Shown piece after piece: positions 1-6,447 of a DNA stretch of 31,040 nucleotides (position 1 is the stretch's first letter; each line of letters begins with the position of its first letter). The position numbers were made by a program, and so were the translations under genes. The stretch is from IMG/VR virus record IMGVR_UViG_3300044644_001185, positions 1-31,040 of that record, one strand, 5' to 3'. This stretch comes from a virus. The notes under the pieces were generated by a model. It did no database searches and had not been told where the DNA came from. It was given only the letters and a program-made list of their open reading frames with translations.

Positions 1-4
1 CACG

Positions 5-373
5 TCAAGCATCGTTGTCCTCCAGCAGCCGCTTCGCCTGCTCGTCGGTTGCCAGGCCAAGGTCACGCATGTGCTGGACGGCGTCACGCACACCCTGGTC
101 AGTGACCTCCTTGGACTGCGGCACGTACCTGGCCGGCTGCCAGAAGTTGGATAGCACGCTCCACCCTTCTGGGATGGCGGTGTAGGGAAACGGGTAGTGA
201 TCAGCGGCCTCGTCGTCCAGCATTTCCCACAGCGCCTCCTGTGTCGCAGGCCTGTCCTCCAGCGGGCCGCGGGGGACGAACGCCCCATACTCCCAGGCGA
301 CCGGGATATCCATCAGCCGTAGTCCTTGGTGTGGATCTCCGGCCCTTGCAAGGATCAGATACATGTAACTCAT
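5..373 (-). CDS. Hypothetical small phage protein
   Basis: This 122-residue protein is not recognised. The start is the ATG at 373, whose ATGA overlaps the stop of the upstream gene, with an AAGGGGGA ribosome site just before it. The product has aromatic residues mid-chain and an acidic, charged C-terminal helix (about residues 95-122). It is the last complete gene of the leftward arm within the window. Position suggests an early or accessory role; no function is inferred. Confidence 0.75.
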   Translation of the reverse strand: MSYMYLILARAGDPHQGLRLMDIPVAWEYGAFVPRGPLEDRPATQEALWEMLDDEAADHYPFPYTAIPEGWSVLSNFWQPARYVPQSKEVTDQGVRDAVQHMRDLGLATDEQAKRLLEDNDA

Positions 374-702
374 TTGGTCCCCCTTACCCACCATCTACTC
401 CGCCGCAGGAAGTCACGCGCCGCCCGCTTCATCGACCGCTTCGTCGCCCGGTCGTCCGGGCTCATGCCACGCAGCACACTGATGGCCGACTCGCTGAGCA
501 TGGTATTCCAGCAGGCATGCACAGCCTCCAGCCACACAACCGTTAACCCTGCCAGCACGGAGTTGCTCAGGCCACCGTTGATGTCCTGGTTTCTTCGATG
601 CTGGTGAGCGTACAGATCATGCACATGGGACCGCAGCGCGTCTGCCACGTCCATGGCGGCCTGATGCGGACACGTACCGGCATCCACCTTATCAAAGTCC
701 AT
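370..702 (-). CDS. Hypothetical protein with basic C-terminus
   Basis: A 110-residue protein of unknown function. The ATG at 702 is chosen because AGGAGG lies 5 nt upstream; an in-frame GTG at 708 would sit on the ribosome site. The chain looks helical, with a His-rich patch near residues 25-37 and a strongly basic tail from about residue 85 (many Arg and Lys), so nucleic-acid contact is possible. It is coupled to the next gene by a 4-nt ATGA overlap. Confidence 0.75.
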   Translation of the reverse strand: MDFDKVDAGTCPHQAAMDVADALRSHVHDLYAHQHRRNQDINGGLSNSVLAGLTVVWLEAVHACWNTMLSESAISVLRGMSPDDRATKRSMKRAARDFLRRSRWWVRGTK

Positions 703-734
703 CGGCACCTCCTCTTGGGAACCAGTCTACCAAC

Positions 735-932
735 TCAGTGGGGCAGGACCTGATCCTGCTCCACCCTCCGCAACGTCCGCAACACCATCTCCCCGCGCGT
801 CGCCTCCAGCATGGCGTAGTCATCCTGTTCTTCACGCCAGCTGCCCTCCTCATACTCTGTCAGCTCCCTCTCCACGCACCTGATGAGGTACGCCAGCTCC
901 TGGGCTGTCAGTACCAGGGTTGCCTCAGGCAT
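735..932 (-). CDS. Small acidic helical protein
   Basis: A 65-residue protein starting at the ATG at 932, overlapping the end of the upstream helix-turn-helix gene by 8 nt. It reads as two charged amphipathic helices: a first with LTAQELAYLIRCVERELTEYE and a second with ATRGEMVLRTLRRVEQ. Short 'LTxxELxxL' helical proteins are common in phage early regions. No specific role can be read from the sequence. Confidence 0.7.
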   Translation of the reverse strand: MPEATLVLTAQELAYLIRCVERELTEYEEGSWREEQDDYAMLEATRGEMVLRTLRRVEQDQVLPH

Positions 933-1212
933 GGCCCACCCCCACTTCGATGGTGAAGGTCATGGGCACCGGCTCAACGACGCACTCCACCGGCCCGGCC
1001 AGGCGGAGGATCGGCTTGGCCGCACGCTTCAGGTTCCCGTTGGGGAGCCTGGGCAGGCGGATGCCACGCTTGTTAAGGGCGTGCTTCCGCTGGCAGATCT
1101 GGCTATAGGAAATGCCCATCAGGTCAGCCACCTCACGCAAGGTCAGGCCAGCCTCAGCGGCCTGCTTGTACTCAGCGATGAAGGCAGTGGTGTCGAATCC
1201 CAGCTTACGCAT
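925..1212 (-). CDS. Small helix-turn-helix DNA-binding protein
   Basis: This 95-residue protein starts at the ATG at 1212, preceded by AAGGAGAG. Residues about 22-50 (GLTLREVADLMGISYSQICQ, then RKHALNKRG) form a classic helix-turn-helix with the pattern of a repressor or resolvase-type recognition unit. The C-terminal 40 residues are unassigned. It follows the DUF932 gene but is separated from it by a strong hairpin (1234-1259), so its level is probably set separately. It is a candidate regulator of this leftward arm; the target site is not known. Confidence 0.8.
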   Translation of the reverse strand: MRKLGFDTTAFIAEYKQAAEAGLTLREVADLMGISYSQICQRKHALNKRGIRLPRLPNGNLKRAAKPILRLAGPVECVVEPVPMTFTIEVGVGHA

Positions 1213-1233
1213 TGCTTCTCTCCTTGAAGAACA

Positions 1234-1259
1234 GGGGGGCGGCCCAGTTGCCGCCCCCC
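1234..1259 (-). terminator. Intrinsic-terminator-like hairpin after the DUF932 gene
   Basis: A perfect 10-bp stem (GGGGGGCGGC paired with GCCGCCCCCC, 6-nt loop) lies 14 nt after the DUF932 stop. On the minus strand the stem is followed by the modestly T-rich TGTTCTT and then at once by the ribosome site of the helix-turn-helix gene at 1212. There is no room for a promoter in between, so termination is probably partial. Confidence 0.65.
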
Positions 1260-1272
1260 GGGAACAGAACAA

Positions 1273-2001
1273 TCAGAGGGCCAGCAGCTTGGCCCCCACC
1301 TCAGCATCGACCACGCCGTGCAGACGCTGCGTCCGGTAGGCAAGGTCGCCGTACTTCTTCAGCACCTCAGTCACGCTGTTGAAGTAGGACCACAGCGTGG
1401 GAGTCTCAAACTCCGGGTGGCTGGGGGCCTCGTACTCCTCCAGCACTTCGGCAATCGCACGGGCCGGGATGGCCTTGGCCCGGTAGGACCGCAGCACCAG
1501 GTCATGCAGGTGCGGCAGGCCGCGGACCTCGGCCTCCTTGTAGGCGTCGATCCGCTTGGCCTGGTGGCCACGCTTGTCAATCAGCTGGGCCACGCCCTCA
1601 TTCACCAGCCGGGGCAGGCGGTCCAGCACCAGGCGGCTGTGCTTGGTCTTGACCACCACCTCAGCCGAGAAGGCCAGGTTGTCGCAGACGAACACCCGGG
1701 AACCCAGGCAGAACGACACGGGGAACGACTTGTCATGGGAGTTGCGGATCCCGATGACAGTGGCGTAGTCCGTGCCGCCGGCCAGGGTAACGACGCCGAA
1801 CATCCGGGCCCCGCCCGCAGACAGGGCGAAGTTGGAGTCGGTAATCTCCAGGCCAGACGTGACGATGGACTGCTCCACCATCCTGACAACGTCACCGTGG
1901 GGAACCGGGGTCCAGGTGTGGGTGCCAGTGGGAGTGGGGGCGTCGTCAATCTGGTTGCGATCAACCACCGCACCGCCGGCATGAACAATCAGACCAGTCA
2001 T
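1273..2001 (-). CDS. DUF932-family phage protein
   Basis: This 242-residue protein matches the DUF932 (phage/plasmid-like protein) pattern. The central segment, about residues 55-115, holds the family hallmarks: ITDSNFALS, then GIRNSHDKSFPV, then GSRVFVCDNLAF. Family members are widespread in phages and plasmids and their biochemical role is not settled. The start at 2001 has GAGGAGG 5 nt upstream. Hairpin terminators lie immediately on both sides (2019-2052 and 1234-1259), making this gene a separately dosed unit within the arm. Confidence 0.85.
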   Translation of the reverse strand: MTGLIVHAGGAVVDRNQIDDAPTPTGTHTWTPVPHGDVVRMVEQSIVTSGLEITDSNFALSAGGARMFGVVTLAGGTDYATVIGIRNSHDKSFPVSFCLGSRVFVCDNLAFSAEVVVKTKHSRLVLDRLPRLVNEGVAQLIDKRGHQAKRIDAYKEAEVRGLPHLHDLVLRSYRAKAIPARAIAEVLEEYEAPSHPEFETPTLWSYFNSVTEVLKKYGDLAYRTQRLHGVVDAEVGAKLLAL

Positions 2002-2018
2002 AGAAACCTCCTCAGGGC

Positions 2019-2052
2019 AAAAGAAAACCCGGACGGCACGCTGCCGCCCGGG
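2019..2052 (-). terminator. Intrinsic terminator in the DUF932 leader
   Basis: The arms 2028-2038 and 2042-2052 (CCCGGACGGCA / TGCCGCCCGGG) form an 11-bp stem with one central mismatch and a 3-nt loop. On the minus strand the stem is followed by TTTTCTTTT (2027-2019), a textbook rho-independent signal. The DUF932 ribosome site begins only a few bases later, so this is either a read-through terminator or an attenuator for DUF932. Confidence 0.8.
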
Positions 2053-2064
2053 TAATGGGCATCA

Positions 2065-2086
2065 GTACCGTACTTGCGTACAGTAC
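2065..2086. promoter_or_regulatory. Four GTAC boxes arranged as an inverted repeat
   Basis: GTAC occurs at 2065, 2070, 2078 and 2083, giving two GTAC-N-GTAC half sites separated by 4 nt. It lies in the roughly 50-nt non-coding stretch between the end of the 2106-2315 gene and the terminator-attenuator ahead of DUF932. The symmetric arrangement suggests an operator or a dimer binding site. No clear -10/-35 pair accompanies it. Confidence 0.4.
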
Positions 2087-2105
2087 CCCGTCGATAAACT
2101 AGCCG

Positions 2106-2315
2106 CTACAGAACTCGGTGGATGTACTCCAGCTTTTCCTTGACGCTCTCTGTCCAGGCCTGGAACTCGTCCAGCGATTCCAGTGCCACGGCCATGGCCC
2201 GATCTGGTTTGGCCTTGGCTACCTTGTCTGCCAGCACCTGATGGATGGCGCGGTACTCGGCATAGCCAACCCGGTCCGGGTCTGGCATGGCGTACTCACC
2301 GATCACCAGCGTCAT
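2106..2315 (-). CDS. Hypothetical small protein
   Basis: A 69-residue protein starting at the ATG at 2315, with AAGGAGGTG just upstream and a 20-nt overlap with the preceding gene. Predicted mostly helical (residues about 20-65, charged and Ala/Leu rich). It ends the transcription unit that stops at the hairpin 2019-2052. No family is recognised. Confidence 0.7.
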   Translation of the reverse strand: MTLVIGEYAMPDPDRVGYAEYRAIHQVLADKVAKAKPDRAMAVALESLDEFQAWTESVKEKLEYIHRVL

Positions 2316-2478
2316 CCTGCACCTCCTTCCAGTGAGCGTCGGCGTACCGGCTGGCTGCCAGTACCGCCTCCCGCTCCTCCTTGTCCAGCCCGCCCGCCTC
2401 CGCCTCCATCACCGTGGCCGACCGGGCGACGATCAGCCACAGCCCATGCTTCACCTTGTCAGTTAGGCGTGGCTTCAT
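2296..2478 (-). CDS. Hypothetical small helical protein
   Basis: A 60-residue protein beginning at the ATG at 2478 with AGAAGGGGGTG upstream. The N-terminus is basic (MKPRLTDKVKHG), followed by a hydrophobic-amphipathic helix and an acidic helix with DKEEREAVLAA. It overlaps both neighbours by a few bases, as expected for coupled translation. Function unknown. Confidence 0.7.
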   Translation of the reverse strand: MKPRLTDKVKHGLWLIVARSATVMEAEAGGLDKEEREAVLAASRYADAHWKEVQDDAGDR

Positions 2479-2795
2479 CCTGCACCCCCTTCTGCCAGGC
2501 GAATGGCCGCCAGCGCAGCGGCAACTCCTCGGGCGATATGGTTGTCTTGAAGAACGCTGACTGCAAACTTCAACTCCCGCAGCAAATCCGGTGCGGCCAT
2601 AACCAGGCGGGCATCAGCCAGCATCTCGTCGTCGCCCTCGTCAACAAAAACCTGGGCGACCTGCCAGCCAGAGCCTCCGTACGCAGTGTGTTCAATCGGC
2701 AGGTAGCGGTTAGCCATGCGGCCCTCGCACCCCGTCTCGTCAACGTCATCCGGCCAGGACCAGGCGGCCGGACCAAGGGACCAGTTGCGTGTCAT
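2475..2795 (-). CDS. Hypothetical protein with 'AAPDLL' helix
   Basis: A 106-residue protein. The start ATG at 2795 has GGGAGGTG upstream and overlaps the stop of the membrane microgene 2792-2866. Residues about 60-75 carry ADARLVMAAPDLLRELK, a motif very common in small phage early proteins (usually 'NARLIAAAPDLLEAL'), and shared with the protein at 3438-3647. The family is widespread but its role is unknown. Confidence 0.75.
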   Translation of the reverse strand: MTRNWSLGPAAWSWPDDVDETGCEGRMANRYLPIEHTAYGGSGWQVAQVFVDEGDDEMLADARLVMAAPDLLRELKFAVSVLQDNHIARGVAAALAAIRLAEGGAG

Positions 2796-2866
2796 CTCTC
2801 ACCTCCCACAAGTACAAGGATCAGCCTCACCACCAGCAACACAACCTCTACCATGCGGTCATCCAT
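2792..2866 (-). CDS. 24-residue membrane microprotein
   Basis: A short gene filling the apparent gap between two larger ones. It starts at the ATG at 2866, has a strong AAAGGAG ribosome site 6 nt upstream, and stops in an ATGA overlap with the gene starting at 2795. After the start MDDRMVE comes a V/L/I-rich stretch (residues about 8-20) with one internal Arg, then GGER. This looks like a single short transmembrane helix. Spacing, ribosome site and overlap support expression. No homologue is recognised. Confidence 0.6.
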   Translation of the reverse strand: MDDRMVEVVLLVVRLILVLVGGER

Positions 2867-2869
2867 GAC

Positions 2870-3205
2870 CTACTCCTTTGATGAATCCCTTGTTCTCCCG
2901 TACTCCAACGCAGCGCGGATCCTGTCTGCTACCTCGCTTCCGCCGTCCACGGCTGTGCCGTTCTTCCAGTAGACAAGCAGCATCTCGCAGGCAGATGTCA
3001 GCATGTCAAGCCGCGGAAGAGCATCAGCGCAGCACAGCCAAGGAGCCTCGCCGCGCTCAAGCCAATAGCCAGCAACATCCTGGGCAGTAGCGTCCAGCTC
3101 ATCTGCCATCACGCTCAGCTCTTCCTCTGTTGCGCCGGGCGGGTCGTCGTCTATGTGATCCAGCCAGAAAGCCATGGCGTTGTACTTGTATGAACTGTGA
3201 TCCAT
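2870..3205 (-). CDS. Hypothetical acidic protein
   Basis: A 111-residue protein from the ATG at 3205, which has GGGAGGGAGTG upstream and an ATGA overlap with the preceding stop. It is rich in Asp, Glu and aromatic residues, with a Trp-Leu-Cys-Cys segment near residue 57, and ends in a charged helix. It appears soluble and helical. No family recognised. Confidence 0.75.
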   Translation of the reverse strand: MDHSSYKYNAMAFWLDHIDDDPPGATEEELSVMADELDATAQDVAGYWLERGEAPWLCCADALPRLDMLTSACEMLLVYWKNGTAVDGGSEVADRIRAALEYGRTRDSSKE

Positions 3206-3438
3206 CACTCCCTCCCTTCTGCTTTGGCAAGCCAGTCCAGCACGGCCTGCTCGTTCTCTTGTGACACGGTGTAGAAATGCTCAACGCAATAGCCGTGATC
3301 GTCGTCGCCATCGTACGAGTCCAACAGCCCGGCCTTTAGCATGGCCTTCGCTGGCCTCACCTCGCAGTCCACGTTGAAGTCGCCGCTCTCGTCGGTAATG
3401 CGGGCGAACTCATACCAATCGTCATGCCGCTTACTCAT
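3205..3438 (-). CDS. Hypothetical acidic protein
   Basis: A 77-residue protein starting at the ATG at 3438 (AGGGAGGGAGTG upstream, ATGA overlap). The upstream in-frame extension is rejected because this ribosome site is strong and the overlap is exact. It holds a DSYDGDDDHG acidic turn and ends in LDWLAKAEGRE. The upstream neighbour also ends in AKAEGRE, as does its DNA, so the two C-termini look duplicated. Confidence 0.75.
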   Translation of the reverse strand: MSKRHDDWYEFARITDESGDFNVDCEVRPAKAMLKAGLLDSYDGDDDHGYCVEHFYTVSQENEQAVLDWLAKAEGRE

Positions 3439-3647
3439 CACTCCCTCCCTTCTGCTTTGGCTATGGCGGCCTTGCACCGCATCAAGACTTCGTAACCGTA
3501 ATCTTCTGGGTCATTGCTGCCTTCGTCGTATGCAACAATCTCTTTGAGAGCAGCCAGCAACTCCGGCGCCGCAGCCATCAACCTCTGGCTCTCTCTCTTG
3601 TCTCTCCCCCGCAGGATGCTGGGGTACTCACTGTCTCGGTATGGCAT
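3438..3647 (-). CDS. Small phage protein with 'AAAPELLAAL' motif
   Basis: A 69-residue protein from the ATG at 3647 (AGGAG 8 nt upstream). Residues about 22-35 hold SQRLMAAAPELLAALKEIV, the common small-phage-protein motif also seen in the gene at 2475-2795. The end, AKAEGRE, is shared with the next gene downstream. Its 5' part overlaps the upstream gene by 70 nt in another frame, which is longer than usual for this arm. Confidence 0.75.
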   Translation of the reverse strand: MPYRDSEYPSILRGRDKRESQRLMAAAPELLAALKEIVAYDEGSNDPEDYGYEVLMRCKAAIAKAEGRE

Positions 3648-3886
3648 CGCTTGCACTCCTGCTTGGTGTCATCGACTCGTCCTCGCCGTGCCGCAGCGGC
3701 AGCCTCAAGCATCAGCAGATGCTCAAGCCATGCGGCGTACTCGTCGGCTCTTTTCTTGTTTCGCAGGCCACGGAACTCTCGCTGCATCGTCACCTGCTTG
3801 CCGCCATTGTCGTACCGGCATACGCACACTCTGTAGAGCGTGGCCTTGCCGGGCTTGTGAGTTTCGGTTGTTTCAACCTTTGGCAT
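3578..3886 (-). CDS. Hypothetical basic protein
   Basis: A 102-residue protein starting at the ATG at 3886 with AGGAGG 7 nt upstream and a TGATG overlap with the zinc-ribbon microgene before it. The first 60 residues look like a compact strand-rich domain (ATLYRVCVCRYDNGGKQVTM) followed by a helix with AWLEHLLMLEAAAAARRG. The tail contains CKRCHTE. It overlaps the next gene by 70 nt. Function unknown. Confidence 0.7.
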   Translation of the reverse strand: MPKVETTETHKPGKATLYRVCVCRYDNGGKQVTMQREFRGLRNKKRADEYAAWLEHLLMLEAAAAARRGRVDDTKQECKRCHTETVSTPASCGGETRERARG

Positions 3887-3999
3887 CAGTCGTCCTCCTC
3901 GCCAAGAAGCTCTAGCACTTCGACCGTGGTTTCGCACGGCCCGCATAGTTCTTCGTCATCGTCCATCAGTTCCCAGCCGCACCGAATGCAGTTAGGCAT
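3886..3999 (-). CDS. 37-residue zinc-ribbon microprotein
   Basis: A short gene that exactly fills the space between its neighbours: ATGA overlap upstream at 3999, TGATG overlap downstream at 3886, and a TGGAG ribosome site. The product begins MPNCIRCGWEL and continues with CGPCETT, giving Cys-x2-Cys twice (residues 4/7 and 19/22), a minimal zinc ribbon. The tail is acidic (LLGEEDD). It may bind a protein partner or nucleic acid; no target is inferable. Confidence 0.65.
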   Translation of the reverse strand: MPNCIRCGWELMDDDEELCGPCETTVEVLELLGEEDD

Positions 4000-4190
4000 C
4001 ACGCAATCTCCAGTAGGTGAAGGATGTCGGACAGGACAGACTTCTCATGGCGATACTGGATGGCGTCGGCATCGTCGGCTCCGCCCATCCTCTCCGCTGC
4101 CTTTATGTCATCGGCTAGCCGGTCGCACTCACACAACAGGGCAGTCCGCAACTCCTCGGCCTGCTCGTCGGTCAGCTCAATCGTTGGCAT
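3999..4190 (-). CDS. MPTI-family small helical protein (copy 1)
   Basis: A 63-residue protein starting MPTIELTDEQAEELR. The same opening recurs in the next two upstream genes, so these are tandem paralogues. After the opening there are two charged helices with a loop at MGGADDADA. GGAGAG precedes the ATG at 4190. Small phage proteins of the pattern 'LTDEEAEELRxxL' are common but uncharacterised. Confidence 0.75.
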   Translation of the reverse strand: MPTIELTDEQAEELRTALLCECDRLADDIKAAERMGGADDADAIQYRHEKSVLSDILHLLEIA

Positions 4191-4386
4191 TGTGTCTCTC
4201 CGTTTGGTGAAGCATGGCTTGGTAGTGCCACTTGCGGGTCAGGTGATCGATGTATGGCGGGTAGAAAACCCTGTCGGAGTCATCTGCCCGAAGGTCATCC
4301 ATCGCCTTGTCTTCTGCGTCAATGGCCTGCCGCAGCAATGGGATCAGCAACCGCAGGCCGGCGTCGGTCAGTCGAATCGTTGGCAT
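4177..4386 (-). CDS. MPTI-family small helical protein (copy 2)
   Basis: A 69-residue paralogue starting MPTIRLTDAGLRLL at the ATG at 4386, with TGGAGG upstream. An in-frame upstream start is rejected because the paralogues on both sides begin with MPTI. It overlaps the following copy by 14 nt and the preceding copy by 68 nt. The C-terminal half is more aromatic than in the other copies (VFYPPYIDHL). Confidence 0.75.
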   Translation of the reverse strand: MPTIRLTDAGLRLLIPLLRQAIDAEDKAMDDLRADDSDRVFYPPYIDHLTRKWHYQAMLHQTERHNAND

Positions 4387-4561
4387 ATGCAGCCTCCAGT
4401 TTGGCGAGGATGCCCCGCAGTTCATGGATGAAGTAGGTCCACTGGCTGATGTCTTGCGGATCTGTGGCCTTTTCAGACCGTTCCTTCATGCGATCTATCC
4501 GGTCCAGCATCAGTTGCCGCACCTCCTCGGCCTCGTCGGCAGTCCAGTCAATCGTTGGCAT
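4319..4561 (-). CDS. MPTI-family small helical protein (copy 3)
   Basis: An 80-residue paralogue starting MPTIDWTADEAEEVRQLM at the ATG at 4561, with GAGGAG upstream. It aligns by eye with copy 1 over the first 60 residues (charged helix, loop, then HELRGILAKLE). The last 20 residues, after DSTDRRR, are extra and coincide with the part that overlaps copy 2 in another frame, consistent with a read-on after duplication. Confidence 0.75.
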   Translation of the reverse strand: MPTIDWTADEAEEVRQLMLDRIDRMKERSEKATDPQDISQWTYFIHELRGILAKLEAAYANDSTDRRRPAVADPIAAAGH

Positions 4562-4925
4562 CGGCGTTCTCCTCAGGGGCCTTGTAATACCGAATGCTGT
4601 TCAGCGTGTCCCGCTCCATCACTTCGCCTATCCGCTTCAGCCAGGCTGAGCGGGTCCGGGTCGTCACGTTGGTGGACAAGCCAACCCACCGCCGCACCCA
4701 CCCCTCCAACTCCTTGGGATTAGGGTCTTCCCCCAACCACATGAAGTCCAGCTTGATCCGATGCTGGTGCCACAGCCGGAAGACCCACTCGTCCACGTTC
4801 TCCGCCGTGATGCTGCCCAGGTCCAGGCCGATGGCGGCCCAGATCAGGGCGTGCCGGATGCACTTCTCGTCCTCATCCTTGGGCAGTGGCTCTGCGCAAT
4901 CGGACGTACTCCAGTCAAGGCTCAT
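4548..4925 (-). CDS. Hypothetical protein
   Basis: A 125-residue protein from the ATG at 4925 (GAGGAGGAGG upstream, ATGA overlap with the preceding stop). It looks like a folded alpha-helical domain with several Trp residues (FRLWHQH, LDFMWLGEDPNPKELEGWV). The Trp-rich second half is compact and could be a protein-interaction domain. Not assigned to a family. Confidence 0.75.
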   Translation of the reverse strand: MSLDWSTSDCAEPLPKDEDEKCIRHALIWAAIGLDLGSITAENVDEWVFRLWHQHRIKLDFMWLGEDPNPKELEGWVRRWVGLSTNVTTRTRSAWLKRIGEVMERDTLNSIRYYKAPEENADAND

Positions 4926-5143
4926 TGGTCCTCCTCCTCGTCCACAAGGGTTTCGTAGAACTTCTGCATGCAGTTCCGCATGAACTCGTACGGATCGACA
5001 CCTTCCTGGTCGCACAGGTGCATGATGCTGACAACCAGAGTCTCCATCACAGCACCTTGGTCGTTGGTAATCTCGTCATCTGTGGCGAATGCCCTGCACG
5101 CTCGCATGCCCTGCTTCGCCAGTCGCTTGTCTCCGGTCAGCAT
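4922..5143 (-). CDS. Hypothetical helical protein
   Basis: A 73-residue protein from the ATG at 5143, with AAGGAGG 7 nt upstream; longer in-frame starts lack a ribosome site. It has Cys at several helix positions and an acidic C-terminus (LVDEEEDQ). The TGATG overlap ties it to the zinc-binding protein upstream. Unknown function. Confidence 0.75.
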   Translation of the reverse strand: MLTGDKRLAKQGMRACRAFATDDEITNDQGAVMETLVVSIMHLCDQEGVDPYEFMRNCMQKFYETLVDEEEDQ

Positions 5144-5322
5144 CACTGGTCCTCCTTTATGGGTTCGTCGCACTCATACTGCGGGTTGGTCAGCACCTCC
5201 GGCCGGTACTTAGACAACCTCTCCGCACGGCAGGCCCGGCAGCACCGCGTCAAGGGGATGCCGCGGGCGTCGTACTCCACGCAGGACGGCTCGGCTGAGC
5301 CGCAGGGGCAGGTCCGGTTCAT
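5143..5322 (-). CDS. 59-residue zinc-binding protein
   Basis: This short gene has ATGA and TGATG overlaps with its neighbours and GAGGTG upstream. The product opens MNRTCPCGSAEPSC and continues RCCRACRAERLSKYRP, so it contains Cys-x-Cys...Cys and Cys-Cys-x2-Cys clusters suited to one zinc site. The 'CRACRAERLSKYRPEVL' region resembles a small conserved phage family. Likely a nucleic-acid or protein adaptor; the exact role is unknown. Confidence 0.7.
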   Translation of the reverse strand: MNRTCPCGSAEPSCVEYDARGIPLTRCCRACRAERLSKYRPEVLTNPQYECDEPIKEDQ

Positions 5323-5552
5323 GCGTTCACCTCGGCCAGGGACTGAAGGGCTTCCAGTAGACGCTCATTCTCACAGGTACTGCGGTCGTACGCCTCGTCC
5401 GCAGAGTGGATGGCATCCACGGACCATGACTCCATGTGGTACGTGGACTCATCCGGGTAGCGGACCATCAGGCGGATCAGTTGTCGCAAGGCGTCCTGTG
5501 CGTTGTCGCAGTTACGCATGCAGACGTTCAGGGTGATGTTGTGATAGGTCAT
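5319..5552 (-). CDS. Hypothetical protein
   Basis: A 77-residue protein from the ATG at 5552 with AGGAGG upstream and an ATGA overlap. It begins with a beta strand (MTYHNITLNVCM) followed by helices, and ends LLEALQSLAEVNA. No recognised family; the gene sits in the middle of a long coupled run. Confidence 0.75.
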   Translation of the reverse strand: MTYHNITLNVCMRNCDNAQDALRQLIRLMVRYPDESTYHMESWSVDAIHSADEAYDRSTCENERLLEALQSLAEVNA

Positions 5553-6220
5553 TCGTCATCCTCCTGAGTGCCACGCGGTGACTCTAACGCAATCCACTTC
5601 TGGGCCGCATCGCACAGCATCATGCCGCAGTAGTTCTCCCCTTGCAGGATGAACTTGCGGAGCCTGCTGCCAAGCGATGCGCGGTTGCCGACAGGGTCAT
5701 CCGCATACTGGAACGGGAAGTCCTTGGCAGTCACGCTGGCATGGCACTGCTCATCGACAGCCTTGTTGAAATCTGACAGGTCGTAGAACCGACCGACATG
5801 CAGTCGCTCATTGAACTCCCGGCCCAGCAGCACAACAGAATCCATCAGGTCACCGTACCCATCGTCGCCGCGGTCAAAGCTGAAGCGGCACCCGTCACCG
5901 CCAGCGTAGGCCTTGCGTTGGTAGTCGCCATAGGAGATGGCGAAGTGGACAGCCGCTGGCAGTCGCCAAGAGGAGCCGAAACAGGCCGCCTGCCGCATGA
6001 ACTCATCGGCCGCTGCCTCGGACACACCCTCGGTGCGGTGCTGCATGGTCCGCAGAACCAGCATCCGGAACGCATCCGCCATGGGCCAGAAGTGTTCCGG
6101 CTCCACCGCTGGGGTTGTCATGCGGAGCATTCGGAACGCCTTGTCGTACCGGGAACGTGCCTGGCGGAAGGCCGCCGCATCGGCGTTGATGCCATCCAGA
6201 ATGTTCGTTGTCGTAGCCAT
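5549..6220 (-). CDS. Hypothetical 223-residue protein
   Basis: A 223-residue protein starting at the ATG at 6220 (TGATG overlap with the preceding stop; GGAG upstream). It appears to be one folded alpha/beta domain with no transmembrane segment. Notable segments are PAVHFAISYGDY (about residues 88-99) and CRFSFDRGDDGYGDLMDSVVLLG (about 110-132, acidic). No catalytic motif is recognisable. It is one of the larger proteins of this arm, so a distinct enzymatic or binding role is likely but unassigned. Confidence 0.75.
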   Translation of the reverse strand: MATTTNILDGINADAAAFRQARSRYDKAFRMLRMTTPAVEPEHFWPMADAFRMLVLRTMQHRTEGVSEAAADEFMRQAACFGSSWRLPAAVHFAISYGDYQRKAYAGGDGCRFSFDRGDDGYGDLMDSVVLLGREFNERLHVGRFYDLSDFNKAVDEQCHASVTAKDFPFQYADDPVGNRASLGSRLRKFILQGENYCGMMLCDAAQKWIALESPRGTQEDDE

Positions 6221-6438
6221 CACTCCACCTCCACCTTGCTATCGGTTTCGATCCACACCCTGGCACCGCAGGAGAGCGGGGCATCAGGCTCATAACGCAC
6301 AACGCAAGGACCGTCGATCCGCACGGAGCGTGCATAGCGGTTGTCCTTGTAGGTCTTCACTGTCAGCACGGGGTCACGCTCGCCAGTCTTCTGGTTCTTG
6401 CGGATCACATGCTGGTTCACATGGACGATGGTCTTCAT
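6220..6438 (-). CDS. Conserved small phage protein
   Basis: A 72-residue protein beginning MKTIVHVNQHVIRKNQKTG at 6438; an ATG at 6447 is also possible, and neither has a strong ribosome site. The pattern HVNQHVIR...GERDPVLTVKTYKDN...PLSCGARVWIETD recurs in many phage genomes as an uncharacterised small beta-rich protein. It is the first gene after the terminator at 6471-6514, which lies in its leader. Confidence 0.75.
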   Translation of the reverse strand: MKTIVHVNQHVIRKNQKTGERDPVLTVKTYKDNRYARSVRIDGPCVVRYEPDAPLSCGARVWIETDSKVEVE

Positions 6439-6447
6439 GGTGTGCAT

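Noticed and set aside
1318-2055. Plus-strand 245-codon frame opposite DUF932
   Set aside because: The minus strand carries recognisable DUF932 motifs, a ribosome site and flanking terminators; the plus frame has none.
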